This document shows positions 1 through 6,253 of a stretch of DNA of 7,118 nt, in pieces. The notes under the pieces are model-generated. The model was not told where the DNA came from. It made no database searches and saw only the letters and a program-made list of their open reading frames with translations. The stretch lies in assembly GCA_007129225.1 (NCBI GenBank), contig SKVX01000191.1, forward strand, positions 1-7,118, given 5' to 3'. Position numbers and translations under genes: made by a program. This stretch comes from Halomonas sp. (GTDB lineage: Bacteria; Pseudomonadota; Gammaproteobacteria; Pseudomonadales; Halomonadaceae). Within the stretch, counting starts at the first letter, position 1, and each line of letters begins with the position of its first letter.

Positions 1-638
1 CAGGGAGCAAAGCCGGATGGTGCGCTATCCAGTCCCTCCTTGGCGGAGAAGTCGAGACAACCCTCGGCATTGATGAAGCGCATTCGGGTCAGGACATTGA
101 CGATGGCCCTGAGCCGGTCGATACCCTGCAGGGAATCCTGCCAACAGGCGGGTTCGTTGCCATACATACGCTCGAGAAAGGCACCGCTGTGTTCGCTGCG
201 CAGCTCGGTGGACACCTCGTCGGCCAGCCCCTCGGCCAGCCCCGGTGACCACTGGGGCAGCAGCCCGGCGTGGGTCATCACGACCTCACCCTGCCCTTCC
301 ACCGCCCGGCGCACCAGCAGCGGGCATGATTGAAGCCAGTCGAGCAACGCCTCACGGTCCGGCGCGTCGAGAATGCCCTCGAGGGTGTCCTTGCGATTGA
401 GCGATGCCCCGCCACGCGCCACCGCCAGCAGGTGCAGGTCGTGGTTGCCCAGCACCGTGACTGCGGCCTCACCGAGCGCCCGCACTTCACGCAGGCAGTC
501 GAGTGATGCCGGCCCGCGGTTGACCAGATCGCCGGCCAGCCACAGCCGGTCATGGCGGGAATCGAAGCCGAGCCGCTCGAGCAGTTCGACGAATTCGGCG
601 TGACACCCCTGCAGGTCACCGATGGCGTAGGTCGTCAT
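1..638 (-). CDS. apaH: Diadenosine tetraphosphatase ApaH (symmetrical), 3' end off the window
   Basis: Symmetrically hydrolyses Ap4A to two ADP in the cytoplasm; in bacteria the same family also removes Np4-type caps from RNA 5' ends. The visible 212 codons begin MTTYAIGDLQGCH and show the metallophosphatase signature in order: GDLQGC (residues 7-12), GDLVNRGP (36-43), GNHDLHLL (64-71) and THAGLLPQW (from T122), which supply the metal-binding Asp, Asn and His residues. Further ApaH-specific blocks follow: LNRKDTL (80-86), an MYGNEPACW block, and an NVLTRMRFIN block near the edge. Family members are about 270-280 residues, so roughly the last 60 lie beyond position 1. The start is supported by AAGGAG about six bases upstream of the ATG. 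It lies 34 bp downstream of apaG and is the last visible gene of the operon. Identity is very secure; there is no sign of damage in the visible part. Confidence 0.96.
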   Translation of the reverse strand, partial: MTTYAIGDLQGCHAEFVELLERLGFDSRHDRLWLAGDLVNRGPASLDCLREVRALGEAAVTVLGNHDLHLLAVARGGASLNRKDTLEGILDAPDREALLDWLQSCPLLVRRAVEGQGEVVMTHAGLLPQWSPGLAEGLADEVSTELRSEHSGAFLERMYGNEPACWQDSLQGIDRLRAIVNVLTRMRFINAEGCLDFSAKEGLDSAPSGFAP

Positions 639-672
639 GTCCTCTCCTTGTCACCTGCCCTTCGTCGTCGCT

Positions 673-1071
673 TCAGTGTATCTGGTTGGGGCCGGCCAGC
701 CGGAAAGGCGGAATGGTCACTTCAAAGGGCCGCTGGCTGGCGGTATCGACACAGGTATAGGCGCCTTCCATGACGCCTACCGGCCCATCGAGGATGGCGC
801 GACTGGTATAGCGAAAGGTCTGACCCGGGCCGATCATGGGCTGCTGGCCGACCACCCCCTTGCCGCGCACCTCCTGCACCTTGCCACTGCCCTGGGTGAT
901 CTTCCAGTGGCGGGCCAGCAGTTGCATGCTGCGTGCGGAATGGTTGTGGATGGTCACCGTATAGCTGAAGACATAGCGTGCTTCATCACTGGAGGATTCG
1001 TCGCCGCGAAAGGCGGGCTCGACGTCAACCAGCACCTCATTCTCCTGTGGCGTATTCGTTACCCGATTCAT
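673..1071 (-). CDS. apaG: ApaG (Co2+/Mg2+ efflux-associated) protein
   Basis: A complete 132-residue protein of the ApaG/DUF525 family, which adopts a fibronectin-III-like beta-sandwich. The family was named for its position beside apaH and has been linked to cobalt/magnesium phenotypes; its biochemical role is not settled. Diagnostic features are ARYVFSYTVTIHN (31-43), QLLARHWKIT (50-59), the glycine-rich GSG (61-63) and GKGVVGQQP (70-78) pyrophosphate-loop-like segments, and the C-terminal FRLAGPNQIH, matching the family ending (FRLA..TLIH in E. coli). Length is normal (about 125 in E. coli). Its ATG overlaps the rsmA stop codon as ATGA, and a GGAGG Shine-Dalgarno lies inside the rsmA 3' end, indicating translational coupling. 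It is followed by apaH after 34 bp. Confidence 0.96.
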   Translation of the reverse strand: MNRVTNTPQENEVLVDVEPAFRGDESSSDEARYVFSYTVTIHNHSARSMQLLARHWKITQGSGKVQEVRGKGVVGQQPMIGPGQTFRYTSRAILDGPVGVMEGAYTCVDTASQRPFEVTIPPFRLAGPNQIH

Positions 1072-1880
1072 GACGTCGCCTCCAAAGCGGCCAGATGGTT
1101 GGCGATACGAACGAACTCTTCGATCGTAAGTGTCTGAGGCCGGCGCGACGGCTCGATGCCCAGGGCCTCGAGGGCATCGGCCTCGATGCGGCCCTTGAGA
1201 TTATTGCGCAGCGTCTTGCGGCGCTGGCCGAAGGCCTGGCGCACCACATGGAACAGCAGTGTCTCGTCATGTGCCGGATGCGGCAGCTGAGGATGCGGCG
1301 TCAGCCTGACGATGGCCGACTCAACCTTGGGGCGCGGCACGAAGGCTTCCGGCGGCACGGTAAACAGCGCATCGACCCGACAGCGGTATTGCGCCATGAC
1401 CGACAGCCGGCCCCAGTCGGGGCCACCCGGCTCGGCGGCCAGGCGCTCGACCACCTCCTTCTGCAGCATGAAGTGCATGTCGGCAACCGCGCCTCCCGCC
1501 TCGAGAAGATGACTGATGAGAGGCGTGGAGATGTTATAGGGCAGGTTGCCTACCACCCGCAGGGGCTCGCCCTCGCCGCGCAAGGCGCGAAAGTCGAACT
1601 TGAGCGCATCGCCCTCGTGAATGATGAAGTCGGGAAAATTGAAGAACTGCACCCGCAGTCCGGGGATCAGGTCACGATCCAACTCGATCACCTCGAGCCG
1701 CCCATCGGCGGCCTCGACCAAGGGCTCGGTCAGGGCGCCCTGACCGGGCCCGATCTCCACCAGGCGGTCGCCGGGTCGCGGGGCAATGGCGCGCACGATG
1801 CGCGAGATGATGCCGGGGTCACGCAGGAAGTTCTGGCCGAAGCGCTTGCGAGCGCGGTGAACCGGCGGGCGCGATGCCAT
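1068..1880 (-). CDS. rsmA: 16S rRNA (adenine1518-N6/adenine1519-N6)-dimethyltransferase RsmA (KsgA)
   Basis: SAM-dependent methyltransferase that dimethylates two adjacent adenines in the 3'-terminal hairpin of 16S rRNA, a late small-subunit maturation step; loss gives kasugamycin resistance. The 270-residue product has the full family set: RFGQNFL (13-19), the SAM-binding motif EIGPGQGALT (42-51), the acidic IELDRD (65-70) that contacts the SAM ribose, the catalytic NLPYNIS (112-118), and AFGQRRKTLRNNL (216-228) of the C-terminal RNA-binding domain. The chosen ATG at 1880 gives the standard N-terminus ahead of RFGQNFL and has AAGGA seven bases upstream. The frame stays open further upstream into pdxA, but that extension has no family similarity. 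It lies 25 bp downstream of pdxA, and its stop overlaps the apaG start. No anomalies. Confidence 0.97.
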   Translation of the reverse strand: MASRPPVHRARKRFGQNFLRDPGIISRIVRAIAPRPGDRLVEIGPGQGALTEPLVEAADGRLEVIELDRDLIPGLRVQFFNFPDFIIHEGDALKFDFRALRGEGEPLRVVGNLPYNISTPLISHLLEAGGAVADMHFMLQKEVVERLAAEPGGPDWGRLSVMAQYRCRVDALFTVPPEAFVPRPKVESAIVRLTPHPQLPHPAHDETLLFHVVRQAFGQRRKTLRNNLKGRIEADALEALGIEPSRRPQTLTIEEFVRIANHLAALEATS

Positions 1881-1905
1881 GAAAAAGTCCTTGTCTTGTC
1901 GTTCG

Positions 1906-2967
1906 TCAGGATAGTGAAGCGGCCGCACTGCGGTGGGCCATGTCGGCGGCAAGCGCGACGGCCACGCCCAGGCTGCCCGGGTCGGCAACGCCGCGCCCTG
2001 CCAGGTCCAGCGCCGTACCGTGATCCACCGAGGTCCGCACCAGTGGCAACCCCAGGGTGATATTGGCGGCACGGCCGAACCCGGCATACTTGAGCACCGG
2101 CAGGCCCTGGTCATGATACATCGCCAATACCGCATCCACGCCTGCCAGGTGTCGCGGCGTGAACAGGGTATCGGCCGGCAGCGGCCCATCCAGGCGCAGG
2201 CCCTCGCCACGCAGCCGCTCGAGGCAGGGCACGATGATCTCGATCTCCTCGCGACCCAGGTGGCCGCCTTCACCGGCATGGGGGTTGAGGCCACAGACGG
2301 CGATGCGAGGCTCGGACACGCCGAACCAGCGCCTGAGATCGGCCTGCAGGATACGCAGGATACGCGTCAGGCGCGCATCGGTGATGGCACCGGCCACGTC
2401 CTTCAGCGGCAGGTGGGTGGTGGCCAGCGCCACCCGCAGGGCCGCCCCACCCTGCCAGCTCGCTTCGCGGGCGTGCAGCGCCAGATCGGTGGCCAGCAGC
2501 ATCACGACTTCATCGACGCCGCAGGCATCGCGAAGGTATTCGGTATGGCCGCTGAACCCTGAGTGGCCGGCATCGAGTATCACTCCCTTGTGCAGAGGGG
2601 CGGTGACCATGCCATCAGCGTCACCGGCGAGACACGCTCGAACCGCCAGGTCCAGAGTGTCAAGCACGTAGCCGGCATTGGCGACCGCCAGCCGGCCCGG
2701 CAGGCTCGGCTGCCGCAGTGCCACCGGCCAGACCGGCAGCACGCCGGCCCTCGGCGACGGCACCGGCTCTCCCACCGCCAGTGTCACCAGCTCGACCCGG
2801 GTCTTCACCATGGCGGCCCGCTCGGCCAGCAGCTGCGGGTCGCCCACCGCCACGACCCGTGCCGGCAACGCCGGCCCGGCCGCCAGCTGCAGGACCAGTT
2901 CTGGCCCAATACCAGCGGGCTCCCCGGTGGTCAGTGCCAGGACAGGCGCCTGGGCCGCCGCTGCCAT
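1906..2967 (-). CDS. pdxA: 4-hydroxythreonine-4-phosphate dehydrogenase PdxA
   Basis: NAD(P)-dependent, metal-requiring enzyme of the DXP-dependent vitamin B6 pathway. It oxidises 4-phosphohydroxy-L-threonine, and the product decarboxylates to 3-amino-2-oxopropyl phosphate, the substrate of PdxJ. The 353-residue product shows TTGEPAGIGPEL (13-24), TAPLHKGVI (122-130), GHSGFSGHTEYL (134-145), TTHLPL (183-188), GLNPHAGEGGH (226-236), GPLPADTLF (261-269), YHDQGLPVLKY (284-294) and the nucleotide-side block RTSVDHGTALDLAGRG (311-326). By alignment from memory with E. coli PdxA, the metal ligands are H185, H230 and H285 (H166, H211, H266 there). It is about 24 residues longer than the E. coli enzyme, mostly from an insertion at about 161-174, just before TTHLPL. 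The ATG overlaps the surA stop (TGATG) and no Shine-Dalgarno is visible, so translation is probably coupled to surA. Confidence 0.96.
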   Translation of the reverse strand: MAAAAQAPVLALTTGEPAGIGPELVLQLAAGPALPARVVAVGDPQLLAERAAMVKTRVELVTLAVGEPVPSPRAGVLPVWPVALRQPSLPGRLAVANAGYVLDTLDLAVRACLAGDADGMVTAPLHKGVILDAGHSGFSGHTEYLRDACGVDEVVMLLATDLALHAREASWQGGAALRVALATTHLPLKDVAGAITDARLTRILRILQADLRRWFGVSEPRIAVCGLNPHAGEGGHLGREEIEIIVPCLERLRGEGLRLDGPLPADTLFTPRHLAGVDAVLAMYHDQGLPVLKYAGFGRAANITLGLPLVRTSVDHGTALDLAGRGVADPGSLGVAVALAADMAHRSAAASLS

Positions 2968-3632
2968 CAGCGGGAGTTGGACAGGCGGTTGTCGACGAAA
3001 GCCTCGGCGCGAATCTCCTGGATCCAGGCATCCAAAGCCTCTTCGGCCTTCTGCTGGAAGACCATCTGGCGCGCCTGGTCACGGCTCACACCACCGCCCC
3101 GCTGCTCGATGAAGCGCTCCACCTCACGCTCGCTGACGTTGACCCTTGAGCCTACCTGGCGCTGGTGGAGTTCGCGCATCAGCATCTCGCGGCGGATCTC
3201 CTCACGCACGGCGGCCATGGTCAGGCCGTCGGCCTCCAGGGCATCGGCGAACTGCTCAAGCGTCATGCCGTTGCTTTCGGCAATGGCCCGCATCTGCCGG
3301 TTGAGTTCGGTGTCGTCCACACTGAGCCCGGCGCTCCTCGCCTTCTGCAGCTGGATCTCCTCGATGATGATATTCTCGAGCACCTGCTCACGCAGCATCG
3401 ATTCAGGGGGCAATCCCTGTCCCTGGCCTGATACCTGGCTACGAACCAGCTCCACCCGGTCGGTCAGTTCGCTCTCCATGATGGCGTGTTGATTGACCAC
3501 TGCCACGATGCGGTCCAGCGACTGGCGCTCCACCGGCTGAAAACTCTGGGCCTGGGCGGTAAGCGACACGGCGCCGAGGCACAGGGCCAGCGCCAGGGTC
3601 GCGCCCAGGGTGGCGATTCGCGGGATGCGCAT
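2967..3632 (-). CDS. surA: Minimal SurA: periplasmic chaperone lacking both parvulin domains
   Basis: SurA escorts unfolded outer-membrane proteins, LptD among them, through the periplasm to the BAM complex. This 221-residue product starts with a signal peptide (MRIPRI, then a hydrophobic stretch to about residue 24, with likely cleavage after TAQA near 28). A SurA N-terminal domain follows: LDRIVAVVNQHAIMESEL (39-56), LREQVLENIIIEEIQLQKA (80-98), NGMTLEQFADALEADGL (121-137) and REEIRREMLMREL (143-155). After IEQR (175-178) and a GGG linker (179-181) it passes directly to a helix, QARQMVFQQKAEEALDAWIQ (186-205) with EIRAEAFVD after it, that matches the C-terminal helix of SurA (E. coli [20 protein letters not shown]). 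The P1 and P2 prolyl-isomerase domains, about 220 residues of the usual 430, are absent, yet the frame is intact. The start at 3632 is preferred for its AGAGGAA; an in-frame ATG at 3650 would add six residues. It lies just downstream of lptD and overlaps pdxA by one base. Confidence 0.9.
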   Translation of the reverse strand: MRIPRIATLGATLALALCLGAVSLTAQAQSFQPVERQSLDRIVAVVNQHAIMESELTDRVELVRSQVSGQGQGLPPESMLREQVLENIIIEEIQLQKARSAGLSVDDTELNRQMRAIAESNGMTLEQFADALEADGLTMAAVREEIRREMLMRELHQRQVGSRVNVSEREVERFIEQRGGGVSRDQARQMVFQQKAEEALDAWIQEIRAEAFVDNRLSNSR

Positions 3633-3640
3633 AACGTTCT

Positions 3641-3647
3641 TTCCTCT
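3641..3647 (-). promoter_or_regulatory. Shine-Dalgarno that selects the surA start
   Basis: On the minus strand AGAGGAA precedes the ATG at 3632 (AGGA lies 9 bases from it). The alternative ATG at 3650 is preceded only by CAGAGACACC, a poor ribosome-binding site. This favours the downstream start, which also places the two arginines and the hydrophobic core at normal signal-peptide positions. Confidence 0.6.
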
Positions 3648-3683
3648 CATGGTGTCTCTGATAGAAAACCTGTTTGGGCCACC

Positions 3684-6119
3684 TCAAAACGCGGTGGCAC
3701 GATAACCCGGCACGGCCTGTTCGAAATAGTCGCCGGCGTCGCCGCCGACACCCCCCAGCCCCTTCAGCACGAAGCGCAGGAAGATCCCGTGCTCGGTGAC
3801 GTCATTATCGATCCGTGCGGTACCACTGTCATCGATCCAGCGGCGCCAGACCAGCTGCAGACCGTAGCAGCAGTCGTTCCACTGCACACCCGCCAGCTGG
3901 TCCAGAAAGCGGTCATTGGTGTAGTCGTACAGCGCCCGACCGATCAGGTCCACCCGCGGTGATGTCTTCCAGGCAAACGACAGGTCGAACTCCTCACGGT
4001 CGAAGTCCCGGAACTCGTCATCGCCGGGCTCCACTGAAGGGTCGAAGCCTTGGAGTTCCCAGCGGTAGCCAAGGTTCAATACGTGCCCGGCATCGGCTCG
4101 ATACTGTAGATAGGCCGAACTCCGTTCGGTACGCTGCTGCCGGTCGTCGTAGATCCACTCCAGCCGGCTGCGCCAATGATCGTCGATCTGCCAATCAAGC
4201 CGTGAGATCATCGAAGAACGATCACGGGTGGCGTTGTAGAAGCGTTCGAAGTCCGACTCCGGTGGCAGCGTATCGGGGTCGCCATCCAGGTCGATGTTGC
4301 GATCATCGAAGTAGAACGCCTGGCCCACGCCGAACGAAAGGCGCTCGCGGCCGCCAGCATCTTCCAGCAGGCGAGACTCGAGGCCCACTGACAGCCGATT
4401 GAGGTCGCCGACCCGGTCGGAACCTGAAAAACGGTGGGGCGACCAGAGCTGGTTCCAGGAAAAAGCACGCTCGCTGGTATCGAAGTCGGGGAACTCACGC
4501 TGGTCCTTGGCCGGTACGTAGGCATAGTTGAGCCTGGGCTCCAGGGTATGACGATAGTCACGACCGCCGAGTTCCAGTTCCCTCTCGAAGACCAGCCCGC
4601 CCTCGACCGACGACACCGGCACGGCCCGCTGCAGCGAGGTATCCCGGTCGGTATCGCGCTGCCCATAGTCGAGGGCATAGGCGGTATAGAGCCACTCGAC
4701 CCTGGGCTCGAGGTAGCCCCAGCTCTCATCGAAGCGCCAGCCCGTCGCCGGGGAGAGGTGAAGCCGGCTGCCCACCGCCGCCTCACGCTCCCGCGGAATG
4801 GCCACTTCGTTCACGTCACGCCAGAAGTAGGTGAGGTTGGAGTGCCACTGCTGATAGAAGCCCCCCTCCTGGGTGAAGCGTGCGTTCGCCGTCAGGCTGG
4901 GAAGCCGATAGAACGGCTTGTCACGTTCCCGCAGCGGATCGTCCAGCCGCTGAAACCCTTCGGCCCGGGCATCGAAGTGCCAGACGTCGCCAAGGTGCTG
5001 CAAACGGGCCAGGCGGTGCATGTTGGAGGGGTCATCGCCGAAGATGCTGCCGTAGTCGTCGAAGTAACGGCCGTCGCTGGCGCCACCATAGCGCAGGTCA
5101 TAGCGGTTGCGCTGGTCGAAGTATCCGGAATGTCGATAGTCGATATACCAGCGATCCTCGCCCTCGAAGCGGCGCGAGGCGGCGTTGGGGTCGTCGCTGG
5201 AGCCGCCCCCGTCGCTGGACAGAAAGGCGCCTTCGATCTGGCCGGCATCCGTCGGGAAGAGATAGCGATACTCGCCCCCTAGCAGCAAGCCGCGGTCGGT
5301 GATCAGGCGCGGGGTCAGGGTGGCGTCGTGATTGGGCGCGATATTCCAGTAGAACGGCTGGGCATAGTCCAGGGCACCGCCGGAGACGCCGATCTCCGGC
5401 CAGAGGAAGCCGGTATGGCGACGGTCATCGATGGGAAAGCGGACCCAGGGCCAGTAGAAGACCGGCACCTGCCCCATCTCCAGACGGGCGTGGCGGGCGG
5501 TGCCGAATCCCGTCTCGCGGTCGAGCACCAGGTCGCCGGTCACCAGGCGCCACATCTCGTCGCCCGGGTCGCAGGTGGTGAAGTTTGCCGTGGTCAGGCG
5601 AAAGCGACCATCTTCCTGGCGCGCGAGCTGCAGCGCATTGCCGCGCAGGCGCTGGTCGTGGATCACATAGTGGGCCGAATCGATATGGGCGGCATCGCTG
5701 ACCAGCGAGACCTCGGCTGACTCGCCCCGCACCAGCAGATTCTGGTCGCGTAACGCCAGCGGCCCCTCGGCAAACGCCTGCTCCCGCGAAGGAGGCACAC
5801 TGACCCGGCGCGATTCCAGTTGGCTATCGCCTCGCCGCAGGATGACCTCACCGCCCAGGATCGTCTCGCCCTCCTCGCCATAGAAGGCGCTATCGGATTC
5901 GGTACGCACCTGCTGCGGGTCATCCGCCGCCGGCAGGCGATACTCGGGCATCACATAGGTCCCACGGCACAGCGCCCCCACCGGGCGATCGTCGCCCCAG
6001 GCGTGCCAATCGAGCTGAGCGGCCGGCAGGGGGTCCAGCGCCACCGCCGACAGAGCGCCATAGGTCAGGCCGTATGTGATCAGGCCAGCGAGCGCTGCCC
6101 CTGCTTGTCCCTTGCCCAT
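3684..6119 (-). CDS. lptD: LPS-assembly protein LptD (outer-membrane LPS translocon)
   Basis: Forms with the lipoprotein LptE the outer-membrane beta-barrel that inserts lipopolysaccharide into the outer leaflet, completing the Lpt bridge. The 811-residue product (784 in E. coli) has a hydrophobic signal peptide (about 7-27), a periplasmic beta-jellyroll (about 51-200; LGGEVILRRGDSQLESRRV at 88-106) and a large barrel ending in phenylalanine, as is typical of BAM substrates. Family blocks include VPVFYWPWVRFPIDDRRHTGFL (218-239), YWNIAPNHDATLTPR (257-271), LVFERELELGG (509-519), HTLEPRLNYAYVPAKDQ (524-540) and WNDCCYGLQLVW (747-758). Four cysteines (C51, C183, C750, C751) match the C31/C173/C724/C725 set whose interdomain disulfides are needed for function in E. 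coli. Acidic runs (about 302-310, 606-623, 695-711) suggest a salt-adapted surface. It is the first gene of the operon, with a strong -10 box upstream and surA about 51 bp downstream. AAGGA lies 11 bases before the ATG, a slightly long spacing. Confidence 0.97.
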   Translation of the reverse strand: MGKGQAGAALAGLITYGLTYGALSAVALDPLPAAQLDWHAWGDDRPVGALCRGTYVMPEYRLPAADDPQQVRTESDSAFYGEEGETILGGEVILRRGDSQLESRRVSVPPSREQAFAEGPLALRDQNLLVRGESAEVSLVSDAAHIDSAHYVIHDQRLRGNALQLARQEDGRFRLTTANFTTCDPGDEMWRLVTGDLVLDRETGFGTARHARLEMGQVPVFYWPWVRFPIDDRRHTGFLWPEIGVSGGALDYAQPFYWNIAPNHDATLTPRLITDRGLLLGGEYRYLFPTDAGQIEGAFLSSDGGGSSDDPNAASRRFEGEDRWYIDYRHSGYFDQRNRYDLRYGGASDGRYFDDYGSIFGDDPSNMHRLARLQHLGDVWHFDARAEGFQRLDDPLRERDKPFYRLPSLTANARFTQEGGFYQQWHSNLTYFWRDVNEVAIPREREAAVGSRLHLSPATGWRFDESWGYLEPRVEWLYTAYALDYGQRDTDRDTSLQRAVPVSSVEGGLVFERELELGGRDYRHTLEPRLNYAYVPAKDQREFPDFDTSERAFSWNQLWSPHRFSGSDRVGDLNRLSVGLESRLLEDAGGRERLSFGVGQAFYFDDRNIDLDGDPDTLPPESDFERFYNATRDRSSMISRLDWQIDDHWRSRLEWIYDDRQQRTERSSAYLQYRADAGHVLNLGYRWELQGFDPSVEPGDDEFRDFDREEFDLSFAWKTSPRVDLIGRALYDYTNDRFLDQLAGVQWNDCCYGLQLVWRRWIDDSGTARIDNDVTEHGIFLRFVLKGLGGVGGDAGDYFEQAVPGYRATAF

Positions 6120-6151
6120 GATCCACGATGTCCTTGCCGGAGAGAATCGGT

Positions 6152-6179
6152 ATTATACAGACCGTATCCAGCCTGTCGT
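6152..6179 (-). promoter_or_regulatory. Putative sigma-70 promoter of the lptD operon
   Basis: Read on the minus strand, a perfect TATAAT (-10) at 6157-6152 is preceded, after a 16-base spacer, by ACGACA at 6179-6174, which matches 4 of 6 bases of the -35 consensus. Transcription would start near 6145, leaving a leader of about 26 bases before the lptD ATG. It sits in an AT-richer patch of an otherwise GC-rich region. No GGAACTT-type envelope-stress (sigma-E) -35 element was found at the right distance. Predicted from sequence only. Confidence 0.6.
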
Positions 6180-6199
6180 ATGTGATTGAGCGAGCATGC

Positions 6200-6232
6200 G
6201 GCGGTGCCCGGCGGGCGTCAACCGGCACCGCC
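6200..6232 (+). other. Inverted repeat (hairpin) in the amgK leader
   Basis: GGCGGTGCC (6200-6208) and GGCACCGCC (6224-6232) are perfect 9-base inverted copies around a 15-base loop. The structure ends 21 bases before the amgK ATG and 10 bases before its GAGGA ribosome-binding site. No T-run follows, so it is not a typical intrinsic terminator. It could be an RNA element affecting translation or stability, an operator, or chance in GC-rich DNA. Confidence 0.45.
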
Positions 6233-6253
6233 CGACATCAGCGAGGACCCCGC

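Noticed and set aside
1095..2060. Long plus-strand open frame opposite rsmA and pdxA
   Set aside because: It is antisense to two securely identified genes, and its composition is typical of a GC-rich shadow frame. No recognisable domain or good ribosome-binding site.
1881..2294. Upstream extension of the rsmA reading frame to a distant ATG
   Set aside because: The extra residues lie in the wrong frame of pdxA and resemble no RsmA. The ATG at 1880 has a ribosome-binding site and gives the family-standard N-terminus.
2563..3492. Long plus-strand open frame opposite pdxA and surA
   Set aside because: Low-complexity Arg/Ser-rich translation typical of the opposite strand of GC-rich genes. I checked it because of the missing SurA domains, and it holds no parvulin sequence.
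2967..3632. surA as a frameshifted pseudogene
   Set aside because: Both the N-terminal and the C-terminal SurA segments are in the same frame with no stop, a signal peptide is present and the overlap with pdxA is intact. An in-frame domain loss explains it better.
3633..3683. Terminator between lptD and surA
   Set aside because: The short gap has no stable hairpin followed by T residues. Read-through within the operon is more likely.
4434..5282. Plus-strand open frame opposite lptD
   Set aside because: Entirely inside the lptD coding region, with no motif, and explained by codon bias on the other strand.
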